Origin: Streptomyces luteogriseus
GTDB taxonomy: Bacteria; Actinomycetota; Actinomycetes; Streptomycetales; Streptomycetaceae
Assembly (NCBI RefSeq): GCF_014205055.1
Contig: NZ_JACHMS010000001.1
Span: 1,798,001 to 1,862,000, forward strand
Length of the DNA stretch: 64,000 nucleotides
Direction of reading: 5' to 3'
In this document: positions 8,318 to 17,231 of the stretch, piece after piece
How the letters are laid out: each line of letters begins with the position of its first letter
How positions within the stretch are numbered: position 1 is the stretch's first letter
The notes under the pieces: model-generated
The model's input: only the letters and a program-made list of their open reading frames with translations
Told to the model about the DNA's origin: nothing
The model's database searches: none
Program-made: the position numbers and the translations under genes

Positions 8318-11300
8318 CATCCCGTGGGCCCCTGGAGAACCGGCCGGAGGTGCTGCGCCGCCTGGCGGACGGGCTGTGGTCCGATCTGGAAGAGGGACGG
8401 CCGCTCACCCAGGGCCAGTTGGAGGCGGCCGTCGAGGCCGGCTTCCGGATCGGTGTGCATCCGGCCACCGAACCGGCGACGGCGCTGACGATGCTGACCC
8501 GCGCCCACCGGCTGGACGGCACGAACCCCAAACACCCGTACCACGTGGGACTGCTCTACCTGCGCCACGGCCGGCCGGAGGCCGCCGTCCCCTGGTTCAC
8601 GGCGGCCGCGGCCCTCTCCCCGGGCAATCACCGCGTCTGGGCCCATCTGAGCCTCGCGTACCGGACCATGGGCCGACAGGGGGAGAGCACGGACGGCGAT
8701 CACCGGTCGCGGGCCGAGACGATCGCGGCCACGGTGCGCGAGGGCCGCCACGACTTCCTCCCGGTGGATGAGGAGAGCGCCGTACCCGCCGAGGACGGCG
8801 AGGGCGCGGAGGGCGGCGCCTCGGCGGCCGCTCGGCCGCTGCTCCGCCCCGGCGTCTGCCGCTGGACCGGCATCCACGACATGACGGCCGACAGCCGGCT
8901 TCGCGGCAACACCACCACCCAGACCCGGGACGTGCTCGCCGCCGAACTGGAAAGCATCGCCGACCTGTCCGGCCGGCGCCCGGGCCGGACGGCGGCGTTC
9001 AGCGTCCTCGCCGTGCAGTGGATGGTGTACGGCTATCCGACGGCGACCGTCCGCCGGCTGGCGAAGCGGCTCCCGCCCGACGACGGCCCCGCGACCCGCA
9101 TGCTGCACCTGGTGTGCGATCTCTTCGACGCGGACCTCCACGAGTTGCCGGACCGGCTCGCCGAGTGCCTTTCCGACCGCTCCCTGCCCGACGTGCTCAT
9201 CGCGCTGATCCACCGCAGGCGCCTGTTCCGGCGTCCGCTCGCCTTCCCGGACCCGGGTGCCCACGCGGCGGCGCGGGAGTTCACCGACGGCGACCCCGAA
9301 CGGCACGAGAAGGCGATGCGGTCGGCCGTGGAACAGCTCGCGGCCGAGCCCGCCGAACCGATGGCGGACGTTGCGCCACCGGCCGGTCCTGACGCACCGG
9401 GACCGCCGGATCCCGACGGGCGGCTGGCGTTCTTCGAGCAGACCGCCGCCTCTCTGACCGGCCTCGCGACGGACGCCCGGGCCCACGCCAAGGACCTGGC
9501 GGGAGCCACGGTGGCGGACGCGGCCGGTTACGCCAGGGTCGCCGGGGACCGGGACGTGCTGACGGACCTCCTGGAGCGTCTGGAGGCCGTCCGGCAGACC
9601 CGGCTGGAGGAGCTCCAGCGGTTCCAGGACCGTGAGCCCTCGGGTCTGGTGATGGCCTTCGAGGAGTTCCAGCGGCGGCTCGGTGCGTGCCAGGCCTCGT
9701 TCCAGGAACCGCTGGGCAGTCTGCGGACCATCCTGAACAAGCGGGTCGCCAAGCGACTGGCCGCGAAGGAGCGGGACTTCGGCACGACGGAGCCCGCGCC
9801 GGGCCAGGAGGCGCTGACGCTGCGAGAGCGCCTGTCCGCCCTGGAGACGGACCCCGCCGGCACACCTCCTCCCGACGACCGGCTGGCTCTCCTGGAGGAG
9901 ACGGCCGCCCGGCTGGCCGGCCTCGCCGGGGACGCGCTCGACCATGCCAAGGCTCTCGCCAGGACCCCCGTCACCGAGGAGCCGGACTACGCCCGCGTCC
10001 TGGGCGACCAGGAACTCCTCCTCCGTCTGGTCGACCGCCTGGAAGCGGTGCGGCTCGACCGGCTGGAGGCGGTGCAGGATCTCAAGGCCGCCGAGGCGTC
10101 GGCGAACGGACTGGTGATGCCCTTCGCGGAGTTCCACCGGCGGGTGGAGGAGTGCGAGACGCGGTTCCAGGAGGGCCCGGGGGGTCTGCGCAACATCCTC
10201 AACAAGAGGGTTCGCAAGAACCTCGCGCCCGGGCGGGCGGAGTTCGCGCAGGCCGCTCCCGCGCCCTCACCGGCCGCCCGGGCGCTCGCGGAGCGGCTCA
10301 CCGCCCTCGACTCGGCCCCCGGCACGCCCCCCGCCGGCCCGACGGCGACCGTCACGACGCCGCCCGCCCCACGCCCCTCTCCCCCGCCGCCGGACGCGCA
10401 GGCCGGCCCGCGCGAGCGGGTGCGGCATGCCCTGGCCGTCGCCGAGCAGGCGCTCGACGCCAATTTCGCCGAGGCCTGGCGGACCCTGGAGCGCTATCCG
10501 GCCGGGCTCGGGCACCGGGACGCGGTGGTGATGCTGCGGACCTACCTCGGCGGGCGGCAGGCCGAGTCCGACCAGCGGCTGGGTCGGTCGGCGGCGGCCC
10601 GGCGGGGCTGGAACGCCATGCTCTCCGACGACCCCCTGCATCCGGCCGTGCTGCGCAACCTGGCGGTCGCGCACACCACCGCCGGTGACTTGGGCCAGGC
10701 CGCGCACGCGTGGCGGCGCCACCTCGAAGCGCTGTACCTGGGGGCCGTGCTCGACGGGGACCTGCGCCGCGGTGCCGCCGAACGCGCCGAGCTGCATCGC
10801 GTGCTGGCCGCGTCCTTCGGTACGGCTCCCCTCTGTCCGCGCGCCACGGACGACCGGGAGACGGAGCAGGAGACCGCGCAGGTGGTGCCCCTGCTGGCCA
10901 GTGCCGGAAAGGTCACGGCCACCGTCGCCCACCTGCGGCTGGAAGAGCTCAATCACATGCTCTCCCAGCGCGGTCCGACCCTGCTGCTCGGCGTCGGCCG
11001 CTCCGTCGAGGAGACCGAGCTGGCGGCTGCCCGGGACCGTCGCAAGGCGACCGTCGAAGCGACCGTGCGGCTGCTCCCGCCCAGGACCAGGGCGGGCTTC
11101 CGGAAGCTGTGCGACGAGCTGATCGACGAGGCGTACGAGGCGGCGTCCACGGCGCGGGGACGCACCCGGCGTGCGGGGGACGAGGCCGAGGAGGGCGCGC
11201 ACCTGGAGTGGGCGCGGGACCGGATCCTGTGGAAGCACCGGCTCGCCGGCGCGGTGCAGGGGCCGGCGTCCGAGTGGCCGCTCACCGAGTACTCGGGTGA

Positions 11301-12474
11301 CGTGCTCGCGGGTCTGCGCCTCGTCGACTCCCTCCCCCTGGACCCGGCGGATCCGGGGCTGCTCGTGAGCGCCCAGAAGCTGGGCCTGCGGGGTGACGCC
11401 GGGCAGATCATCGAGAGGTACAACCGGCTGACCGAGCATGCCTGCGACTTCGCCCTGGGGTGTATTCACGAGGCCGCCGAGCAGGCTGCGTCCGGGCCCG
11501 CGACGCGGCACTTCTCCGACCGGTTCCGGCGGATGACCCGCTCCTGGGGACGCAATGACGACGTCATCCCCGAACGCTGGTCCGGCGCCCTCGACGACCC
11601 CCAGCGCCTCTACCACCCGTCCGCCGAGTCGGCGTTCGCGATCCTGGAGAGGCTGCGGGACGCCGGGCGCCCCGCCGACGAGAGGGAACGCGGCATCCTC
11701 ACGGCCGCCGTGACCGCCCTGGAACGCTGGGTGGAACGGCTCCCCGGGGCCACCGGCCCCGCCCGCACCCTGGCCGTGGTCCTCAGCGCCCTCGACCGGC
11801 ACGACGAGGCCCGGCGGGTGCTGGATCAGGCGCTGCGCGAGGCGTTCAGCGCGCGGGGACGACGGCAGGTCGCCCTGTCGCAGGTCCGTCTCGACATCAC
11901 CCGCGGGAAGTTCGCCGAGGCCGTGGACCGGGTGCGGGAACTCCTGCTGCGCGAGCCCGACGAGGTGTCGCTGCGCCGCCTCCTCGTCGAGGCGTACCAC
12001 AGCTGGATCACCTCGGGGAGGGACGTTCCCGAGGCGTCCGTCATCGCCGCGGAACTCGCGCGGTGGACGGATGCCGAGACCGTGCGGGACCGTCGCACGC
12101 TGGTGGTGAAGGCGGTTCTGGCCAAGGACCGGAGCGGACTGGACCCCGTGAGCGCCGCCCGGTCGGTCGCCGAGGACCTGCGGCGGGTGTGCGAGGACGA
12201 CCCGGACAACGTGGGTGCCCGCGAACAGCATGTGGCCGCGCTCTACCGGCACGCGGTGGCGGTCCGTACGGGAATGCGCTCCACCACGGGCAGGGAGCGC
12301 GCGACGCTGGGTGAGCGGCTCAAGACGGTCTGCGCGCAGTGCGCGGACTCCGCTACCGGCCTGTTGGACTCGGGCCTGCTCACCGACGAGGAACGAAGCG
12401 AGCAGATCAGGGGGTTCCTCCGGGCCGTCCGCCCGGAGGAACCCCCTGACCCGCTCAGTTCGCGTCGGGCGTGA
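8314..12474 (+). CDS. Giant TPR protein with a duplicated helical module
   Basis: A 1386-residue protein starting at ATG 8314, overlapping the TIR gene stop (ATGA). Residues 1-120 hold TPR-like repeats (HPYHVGLLYLRHGRPEAAVP). Residues 368-489 and 521-644 are two copies of one 122-124-residue helical module sharing GLVM.F.EF.RR and ILNKRV.K. A Pro-rich linker follows, then TPR-like repeats to about residue 1300 (LRNLAVAHTTAGDLGQAAHA; SALDRHDEARRVLDQALREA). There is no membrane segment or enzyme motif. It is the last gene of the operon and overlaps convergent msrB by 20 bases. It probably acts as a large protein-interaction scaffold for the TIR/Hsp70 components. Confidence 0.82.
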   Translation: MTSRGPLENRPEVLRRLADGLWSDLEEGRPLTQGQLEAAVEAGFRIGVHPATEPATALTMLTRAHRLDGTNPKHPYHVGLLYLRHGRPEAAVPWFTAAAALSPGNHRVWAHLSLAYRTMGRQGESTDGDHRSRAETIAATVREGRHDFLPVDEESAVPAEDGEGAEGGASAAARPLLRPGVCRWTGIHDMTADSRLRGNTTTQTRDVLAAELESIADLSGRRPGRTAAFSVLAVQWMVYGYPTATVRRLAKRLPPDDGPATRMLHLVCDLFDADLHELPDRLAECLSDRSLPDVLIALIHRRRLFRRPLAFPDPGAHAAAREFTDGDPERHEKAMRSAVEQLAAEPAEPMADVAPPAGPDAPGPPDPDGRLAFFEQTAASLTGLATDARAHAKDLAGATVADAAGYARVAGDRDVLTDLLERLEAVRQTRLEELQRFQDREPSGLVMAFEEFQRRLGACQASFQEPLGSLRTILNKRVAKRLAAKERDFGTTEPAPGQEALTLRERLSALETDPAGTPPPDDRLALLEETAARLAGLAGDALDHAKALARTPVTEEPDYARVLGDQELLLRLVDRLEAVRLDRLEAVQDLKAAEASANGLVMPFAEFHRRVEECETRFQEGPGGLRNILNKRVRKNLAPGRAEFAQAAPAPSPAARALAERLTALDSAPGTPPAGPTATVTTPPAPRPSPPPPDAQAGPRERVRHALAVAEQALDANFAEAWRTLERYPAGLGHRDAVVMLRTYLGGRQAESDQRLGRSAAARRGWNAMLSDDPLHPAVLRNLAVAHTTAGDLGQAAHAWRRHLEALYLGAVLDGDLRRGAAERAELHRVLAASFGTAPLCPRATDDRETEQETAQVVPLLASAGKVTATVAHLRLEELNHMLSQRGPTLLLGVGRSVEETELAAARDRRKATVEATVRLLPPRTRAGFRKLCDELIDEAYEAASTARGRTRRAGDEAEEGAHLEWARDRILWKHRLAGAVQGPASEWPLTEYSGDVLAGLRLVDSLPLDPADPGLLVSAQKLGLRGDAGQIIERYNRLTEHACDFALGCIHEAAEQAASGPATRHFSDRFRRMTRSWGRNDDVIPERWSGALDDPQRLYHPSAESAFAILERLRDAGRPADERERGILTAAVTALERWVERLPGATGPARTLAVVLSALDRHDEARRVLDQALREAFSARGRRQVALSQVRLDITRGKFAEAVDRVRELLLREPDEVSLRRLLVEAYHSWITSGRDVPEASVIAAELARWTDAETVRDRRTLVVKAVLAKDRSGLDPVSAARSVAEDLRRVCEDDPDNVGAREQHVAALYRHAVAVRTGMRSTTGRERATLGERLKTVCAQCADSATGLLDSGLLTDEERSEQIRGFLRAVRPEEPPDPLSSRRA
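9415..10245 (+). repeat. Tandem duplication of a 122-124-residue coding module
   Basis: Two in-frame copies, 9415-9780 and 9874-10245, inside the giant TPR gene, separated by a 31-codon Pro-rich spacer. The proteins are about half identical by eye, with shared blocks RLEAVR..RLE, GLVM.F.EF.RR and ILNKRV.K. The level of divergence indicates an old duplication. Confidence 0.8.
12407..12449. terminator. 19-bp perfect hairpin, bidirectional terminator inside coding sequence
   Basis: Arms 12407-12425 and 12431-12449 are perfectly complementary over 19 bp with a 5-base loop. The hairpin lies inside the last codons of the giant TPR gene and just beyond the stop of convergent msrB (12455). There is no T-tract, but GC-rich stems without T-runs are usual terminators in Streptomyces. 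It can serve both transcripts. Confidence 0.75.
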
Positions 12475-12862
12475 GCCGCACCGCGATCGAGTTGATGCAG
12501 TATCGCTGGTCCGTGGGCGTCGGGTACCCCTCGCCCTCGAAGACGTGCCCGAGGTGCGAGCCGCACCGGGCGCACCGCACCTCGACCCGCACCATGCCGT
12601 GCGACCGGTCCTCGATCAGCTCCACCGCGTCGGTGTCCTTGGGGTCGAAGAAGGACGGCCAGCCGCAGTGGGACTCGAACTTCGTGTCCGAGGTGAACAG
12701 GTCCGCGCCGCAGGCACGGCACGAGTAGACACCCCGGGTCTTGGTGTCGGTGTACTCACCGGTGAAGGCGGGCTCGGTCGCCGCCTGCCGCAGGACCGCG
12801 TACTCGCCCGGGGTCAGTTCCGCGCGCCACTGCTCGTCCGGCTTCTCCACGTCGTACGGCAT
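12455..12862 (-). CDS. msrB: Peptide-methionine (R)-S-oxide reductase
   Basis: A 135-residue MsrB, full length for the family. It reduces methionine-R-sulfoxide in proteins, using thioredoxin as electron donor, in the cytoplasm. Zinc-binding pairs are Cys48/Cys51 (CRAC) and Cys97/Cys100 (CARC). The family motif GSHLGHVF follows, and the catalytic Cys122 is in RYCINS. Cys66 in SHCGWPSF is in place to act as resolving cysteine. It lies 14 bases downstream of murC on the same strand and is probably cotranscribed with it. Its 3' end overlaps the giant TPR gene by 20 bases. Confidence 0.97.
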   Translation of the reverse strand: MPYDVEKPDEQWRAELTPGEYAVLRQAATEPAFTGEYTDTKTRGVYSCRACGADLFTSDTKFESHCGWPSFFDPKDTDAVELIEDRSHGMVRVEVRCARCGSHLGHVFEGEGYPTPTDQRYCINSIAVRLTPDAN

Positions 12863-12876
12863 GAGCCTCCAGCCCC

Positions 12877-14268
12877 TCAGTTCGACAGACGGTCCAGGAT
12901 GTGCGGGCCGAGGTCGGTGACGTCGCCCGCTCCCATGGTGAGAACGAGATCACCCGGCTTCGCCATTCCCGCGACGACCGACGGGACGTCCGCCTTGTCG
13001 TGCACCGGCGTCACGTCGGCGCCCGCGGCCCGGGCGGCGTCGATGATCAGCTCGCTCGTGATGCCCGGGATCGGGTCCTCGCGCGCCGGGTAGATGTCCA
13101 GGACGACGGAGGCGTCGGCGAGGGCGAGGGACTGCCCCATCTCTTTGCCGAGCTCCTGGGTCCGGGAGAAGAGGTGCGGCTGGAAAACGACCAGGATCCG
13201 GGCGTCGCCGCCCGCCGCGCGCATGGCCTCCAGGTCGGCGGTCATCTCGGTGGGGTGGTGCGCGTAGGAGTCGATGACCTGGACGCCCGCGGCCTCGCCC
13301 TTCAGCTGGAGCCGCCGCTTCACGCCCGTGTACGCGGCGATCGCCGTGGCCAGGTCGGCCGCCGGGACCCCGAGGGCCACGCCCGCCGCCAGCGCGGCGA
13401 CCGCGTTGTGCGCGTAGTGCCGGCCGGGGACGGAGACCGTGAAGGTCAGCTCCTGTCCCTCCAGCACTACGGTGACCTCGCTCTTCAGTCCCTGCGGCAC
13501 GACCGACAGCACGCGCACGTCGGCGTCGTCGGACTCGCCGTACGTCACCACGGTCACGTCACGCGCCCGGACGCGGCGGGTGAGCTCCCGGGCGCCCTCG
13601 TGGTCGGCGGCGATCACCAGCGTGCCGCCCTCGGTGATCCGGTCCACGAACGTCTCGAACGACGCGTAGATCTCGTCCATCGACGCGTAGTTGGCGTGGT
13701 GGTCGAGTTCGACGTTGAGGACGATCGCGACCTCGGGGGCGTACTTGTGGAAGCTGCGGTCCGACTCGTCGGCCTCGGCGACGAAGATCTCGCCCTCGCC
13801 GTGCAGCGCGTTGGAGCCGGGCGCGTCCAGGTCGCCGCCGATGGCGTACGAGGGCTTGAGGTCCAGCTCGCTCAGCGACACGGCCAGCATCGACGTCGTG
13901 GTCGTCTTGCCGTGCGTACCGGCGACGGCGATCGGCCGCAGCCCGTCCATCAGGGCGGCGAGCGCGTCGGACCGGTGCACGACGGGGATGCCGAGCTCGG
14001 CCGCGCGGGCCAGCTCGGGGTTGTCCTGCCGGATCGCCGACGACACCACCACACAGCTGGCGTCGTCGGCGAGGTGCTCCGCGGCGTGCCCGATGTGCAC
14101 GGTCGCGCCCAGCGCCCGCAGCGCCTCGGCCGTGGCCGACTCCTTGGCGTCACTGCCCGCCACGACGGCTCCGCGCTGCGCGAGGATCTTCGCGATCCCC
14201 GACATGCCGGCCCCACCGATCCCGATGAAGTGCGGTCGGTCCATGGCGGGAGGAAGGCCGGCTGCCAT
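12877..14268 (-). CDS. murC: UDP-N-acetylmuramate--L-alanine ligase
   Basis: A 463-residue Mur ligase that adds L-Ala to UDP-MurNAc with ATP, the first amino-acid step of peptidoglycan precursor synthesis. The N-terminal Rossmann motif FIGIGGAGMSGIAKIL is at residues 14-29, the ATP P-loop GTHGKTTTTSM at 117-127, and the C-terminal ligase domain includes SYAHHPTEM. The ATG at 14268 (MAAGLPPAMDRPHF) was chosen because it matches the usual actinobacterial N-terminus; an in-frame start 42 bases upstream would add a non-conserved tail. It is upstream of msrB in the same direction. Confidence 0.97.
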   Translation of the reverse strand: MAAGLPPAMDRPHFIGIGGAGMSGIAKILAQRGAVVAGSDAKESATAEALRALGATVHIGHAAEHLADDASCVVVSSAIRQDNPELARAAELGIPVVHRSDALAALMDGLRPIAVAGTHGKTTTTSMLAVSLSELDLKPSYAIGGDLDAPGSNALHGEGEIFVAEADESDRSFHKYAPEVAIVLNVELDHHANYASMDEIYASFETFVDRITEGGTLVIAADHEGARELTRRVRARDVTVVTYGESDDADVRVLSVVPQGLKSEVTVVLEGQELTFTVSVPGRHYAHNAVAALAAGVALGVPAADLATAIAAYTGVKRRLQLKGEAAGVQVIDSYAHHPTEMTADLEAMRAAGGDARILVVFQPHLFSRTQELGKEMGQSLALADASVVLDIYPAREDPIPGITSELIIDAARAAGADVTPVHDKADVPSVVAGMAKPGDLVLTMGAGDVTDLGPHILDRLSN

Positions 14269-14357
14269 GCGTGTCTCCAAGTTCGGGTGACGAGAGTGAG
14301 CGGCCCCCACCCTATTTCAGGAGCGCGCAGAGCCGCGCCGGGCCCGCAGACCCGCTC

Positions 14358-14831
14358 CTACGCCTTGCTGTGCGAGAACAGCTTCAGCACCGGCACCCCC
14401 ACCTTGTGCCGGGCCCGGGACGCCCAGTCGCGGTGGAAGAACTCCTCCACGTAGTGGGGATCGGTCAGCACGATGACCTCGTCCGCCCCGGCGTCCTCCA
14501 CCAGGGACTTCAGCGCGTCCAGCGGATGGTCCTCGATCAGCCGTCCCTCCGCGGGACTGCCCGAGGTGCGCAACGCGGCGAGTGAGACCTCCAGCGCCCG
14601 CTGCCCCACGCTCAGGGCCTCCTCCCCCTCCGGTGTCTCCCCCTCGCGCACGGCTTCGTCGAGCTCGCCGAGCGCCACGTCGTCGATCGCCCGCAGCAGG
14701 CGGTCCGCCTGCTCACCGCGCGGCTGGAGCAGCACCTGGAAGGAGACCTGCTCCTCGCCGTGCAAGGTGGTGACGAACTCCACGTCGGCCGACGTCAGCG
14801 CCTTCTCGATCATCAATACGCTTGTGAACAC
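14358..14831 (-). CDS. Conserved actinobacterial hypothetical protein
   Basis: A 157-residue cytoplasmic protein. The GTG start at 14831 has a purine-rich AAGGGG about 8 bases upstream; an internal ATG at 14813 (MIEKALTSADVEF) is the alternative. The first part is mixed alpha/beta (SADVEFVTTLHGEEQVSFQV), the centre is acidic, and the end resembles a small nucleotide-binding-like alpha/beta unit (ADEVIVLTDPHYVEEFFHRD). Proteins of this type are often labelled indole-3-glycerol phosphate synthase in Streptomyces, but no TIM-barrel motif is visible and that label should not be trusted. It lies 89 bases upstream of murC. Confidence 0.75.
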   Translation of the reverse strand: MFTSVLMIEKALTSADVEFVTTLHGEEQVSFQVLLQPRGEQADRLLRAIDDVALGELDEAVREGETPEGEEALSVGQRALEVSLAALRTSGSPAEGRLIEDHPLDALKSLVEDAGADEVIVLTDPHYVEEFFHRDWASRARHKVGVPVLKLFSHSKA

Positions 14832-15076
14832 CAGGCGCCCCTTCTGCTCCGGGGGCCCGTGGCCCCCACTCCTCCGCGGGCCGCACCGGGCCTGCGGAAA
14901 CCGTCCTGCCCCGTGCTCGCACGGGTACTGCCGGATCCAGTGTGCCCTCCGAAAACCAAACAGAACGGCATATTCCGCCGATTAACGGACTGACAGTGAG
15001 GTTCACCCCCGCTTCCGGATGAACCGGCCGGCCGGACTCCCCGACCGCCGACTCCTCCTACCCCGGGTTCGGCGTT

Positions 15077-15892
15077 TCAGTACGCCTCCCGGGCCCGCCC
15101 GTACCGCGTGAACAGGAAGCCGTCCTCCTCCAGCATCGACACCAGCCCGAAGCGGTGCGGGACCGTGACCGCCGGCCCGCCGGCGATGCGCTGGGCCCCG
15201 CCCGCCGTGAGCATCGGGGAGACGGTCAGGCACAGCTCGTCGAGCACGCCCGCCGCGACCATCTGCCCGAGCAGCCGCGGGCCGCCCTCGGTGAGGAGCC
15301 GGGTGTGGCCGAGGTCGGCGAGGGCCCGGACGGCACGGGCGGGGTCGACGCCGATGCCGTCCCCGGCGGTCACCACCCTGGCGCCCGCCTTCTCGGCGGT
15401 GGCGATGCGGTCCGGGGCGGCCGCGGCGCCCGTGAGGACCAGGGTGGGCACCAGGGGCGAGGTGAACAGCGGGAGCGAGAAGTCCAGGTCGAGGCTGGCG
15501 GTGACCACCGCGATCGCGGGTGCGGGCTGCTGCCCGGCCGCCTCCCGCATCGCCGCGAAGTCCTCCCGCGCGCGGGCCGGCCGGTACCCCTCCTTGCGCA
15601 CGGTCTCCGCGCCGACGACCACGACGTCCGCGAGCGCCCGCAGCGTGCCGAAGATCCGCATGTCGGTGGCGTTGGAGATGGGCTGCGAGCGGCCGTCGTG
15701 CTGGGCGGCCCCGTCCAGCGTGGACACCATGTTGGCGCGCAGCCACGGCACCGGCCCGCCGGGCCCCGGCTCGGGATAGGCGTACGCGGTGGCCAGCTCC
15801 GCCAGGCTCCACTCCCGCCCGGCGCCGTCACCGGACCCGCCACCCGGCGCCGGAACTGCTGTTTCATCGGTCACAGGGAACAGACGTCGCAT
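15077..15892 (-). CDS. RibD C-terminal-like pyrimidine reductase family protein
   Basis: A 271-residue protein of the RibD_C/dihydrofolate-reductase-like fold, which in riboflavin synthesis reduces a ribosylaminopyrimidine with NADPH. Seen motifs are the N-terminal strand-loop VPWLRANMVSTLDGAAQHDG, the substrate/NADPH region DMRIFGTLRALADVVVVGAE.T, and the late RLLTEGGPRLLGQMVAAG. There is no deaminase domain, so it is a stand-alone reductase; the in vivo substrate is not certain. ATG 15892 is 37 bases from the divergent zapE start, so promoters must overlap. The 245 bases downstream, before the next gene, contain no recognised feature. Confidence 0.88.
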   Translation of the reverse strand: MRRLFPVTDETAVPAPGGGSGDGAGREWSLAELATAYAYPEPGPGGPVPWLRANMVSTLDGAAQHDGRSQPISNATDMRIFGTLRALADVVVVGAETVRKEGYRPARAREDFAAMREAAGQQPAPAIAVVTASLDLDFSLPLFTSPLVPTLVLTGAAAAPDRIATAEKAGARVVTAGDGIGVDPARAVRALADLGHTRLLTEGGPRLLGQMVAAGVLDELCLTVSPMLTAGGAQRIAGGPAVTVPHRFGLVSMLEEDGFLFTRYGRAREAY

Positions 15893-15929
15893 GCCGTGCA
15901 GTGTTCCACGCGCCGTAGCATGGTGAACC

Positions 15930-17033
15930 GTGTCTTCTCCCCTGGCCCCCTCCGGATCCGGCCCCATAACCGACCCGGCCCCGCTGTCCCTGTGCGCCCG
16001 TGAGCCGCATGTCCCCGCGGACCGGCTGGTCGCCGAGATGGTGCCGCCGCCGCGGTTCGACTCGGTCCGCTTCAGCACGTACCTCCCCGACCCGAACCAG
16101 CCCAGCCAGACGGAGGCCGTCCACGTCCTGGAGGGTTTCGCGGCGGGTCTCGGCCCGGGCGGGGCCGCGGGGTCCGGCAAGCGGCGGCTGTTCGGCTTCG
16201 GCAAGGCGCCGAAGAAGACCCCCGCGGGCCCGCGCGGCGTCTACCTCGACGGCGGGTACGGGGTCGGCAAGACCCACCTGCTGGCGTCCCTGTGGCACGC
16301 GACCCCGGCGGAGCCCGAGCTGAAGGCGTTCGGCACGTTCGTGGAGCTGACCAACCTGGTCGGCGCCCTCGGCTTCCAGCAGACGGTCCGGACACTGTCC
16401 GGCCACCGCCTGCTGTGCATCGACGAGTTCGAGCTCGACGACCCGGGCGACACCGTCCTGGTCTCCACCCTGCTCGGCAAGCTGGTCGACGCGGGCGTGG
16501 CGCTCGCCTCCACCTCGAACACGCTGCCCGGCAAGCTCGGCGAGGGCCGCTTCGCGGCGGCCGACTTCCTGCGCGAGATCCAGGGCCTGTCCGCCCACTT
16601 CCGCGCCCTGCGCATCGACGGCGAGGACTACCGCCACCGCGGTCTGCCCGAGGCGCCGCCGCCGTACTCCGACACACAGGTCACCGACGCGGCGCACGCC
16701 ACCGAGGGCGCTTCCCTCGACGCGTTCTCGCCCCTCCTCGAGCATCTGGCCCGGGTCCACCCCAGCCGGTACGGCGCTCTGACCGACGGGATCAAGGCCG
16801 TGTGCCTCACCGGTGTGCGGCCGGTTCCGGACCAGTCGACCGCCCTCAGGCTGGTCGTTCTCGCGGACCGGCTCTACGACCGCGAGGTGCCCGTGCTGGC
16901 CTCGGGCCTGCCCTTCGACCAGCTCTTCAGCGACGAGATGCTGAACGGCGGCTACCGCAAGAAGTACTTCCGGGCCATCTCCCGGCTCACCGCGCTGGCC
17001 CGCGACGCGGGCAAGCTGGTGGGCCCCCGCTGA
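15930..17033 (+). CDS. zapE: Cell division protein ZapE (AFG1-like ATPase)
   Basis: A 367-residue AFG1/ZapE-family P-loop ATPase. Walker A is GGYGVGKTHL (residues 108-117), Walker B is LLCIDEFELDD, and a sensor-like STSN follows (ASTSNTLPGKLGEGRF). In E. coli ZapE is linked to Z-ring dynamics; the mitochondrial homologue AFG1 helps quality control. Actinobacterial members are less studied. The GTG start at 15930 gives the usual N-terminus. A 23-residue Gly/Lys insertion between residues 77 and 100 (GGAAGSGKRRLFGFGKA) precedes the P-loop. Divergent from the RibD-like gene. Confidence 0.92.
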   Translation: MSSPLAPSGSGPITDPAPLSLCAREPHVPADRLVAEMVPPPRFDSVRFSTYLPDPNQPSQTEAVHVLEGFAAGLGPGGAAGSGKRRLFGFGKAPKKTPAGPRGVYLDGGYGVGKTHLLASLWHATPAEPELKAFGTFVELTNLVGALGFQQTVRTLSGHRLLCIDEFELDDPGDTVLVSTLLGKLVDAGVALASTSNTLPGKLGEGRFAAADFLREIQGLSAHFRALRIDGEDYRHRGLPEAPPPYSDTQVTDAAHATEGASLDAFSPLLEHLARVHPSRYGALTDGIKAVCLTGVRPVPDQSTALRLVVLADRLYDREVPVLASGLPFDQLFSDEMLNGGYRKKYFRAISRLTALARDAGKLVGPR

Positions 17034-17129
17034 CCACCACTCCATTACCGCGTCAACGACCCGCCGGGTAGAGCTTGTTCAAGCCAGCCCACCTGTGGTT
17101 TTCAGGCTCTCTTCAGCTTGAAACGTTAA

Positions 17130-17161
17130 GTTAACCCTGCAAACGACCTTGCAGGGTTAAC
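17130..17161. terminator. 13-bp perfect inverted repeat after zapE
   Basis: Arms 17130-17142 and 17149-17161 are perfect complements (13 bp, loop of 6). The arm begins GTTAACCCTGCAA. It lies 96 bases after zapE and 70 bases before the next start; T-rich GTGTTTCTT follows the right arm. A rho-independent terminator is the best reading, but the GTTAAC ends are unusually AT-rich for this genome and an operator for the downstream carbonic-anhydrase block is possible. Confidence 0.6.
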
Positions 17162-17231
17162 GTGTTTCTTGACCAGCCATTGACCAACTGTTGGTTCGGT
17201 CTAGACGCATGAAGTCAGCGGGAGGGGGCGC

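Noticed and set aside
12901..14454. Long + strand open frame opposite murC
   Set aside because: murC on the minus strand is certain; the + frame has a shadow composition and no domain.
14358..14831. Indole-3-glycerol phosphate synthase
   Set aside because: The length (157 residues) and lack of TIM-barrel motifs contradict that label.
14832..15076. tRNA or small RNA in the gap upstream of the 157-residue protein
   Set aside because: No cloverleaf or conserved RNA structure could be built; only an AT-richer stretch near 14950-15000.
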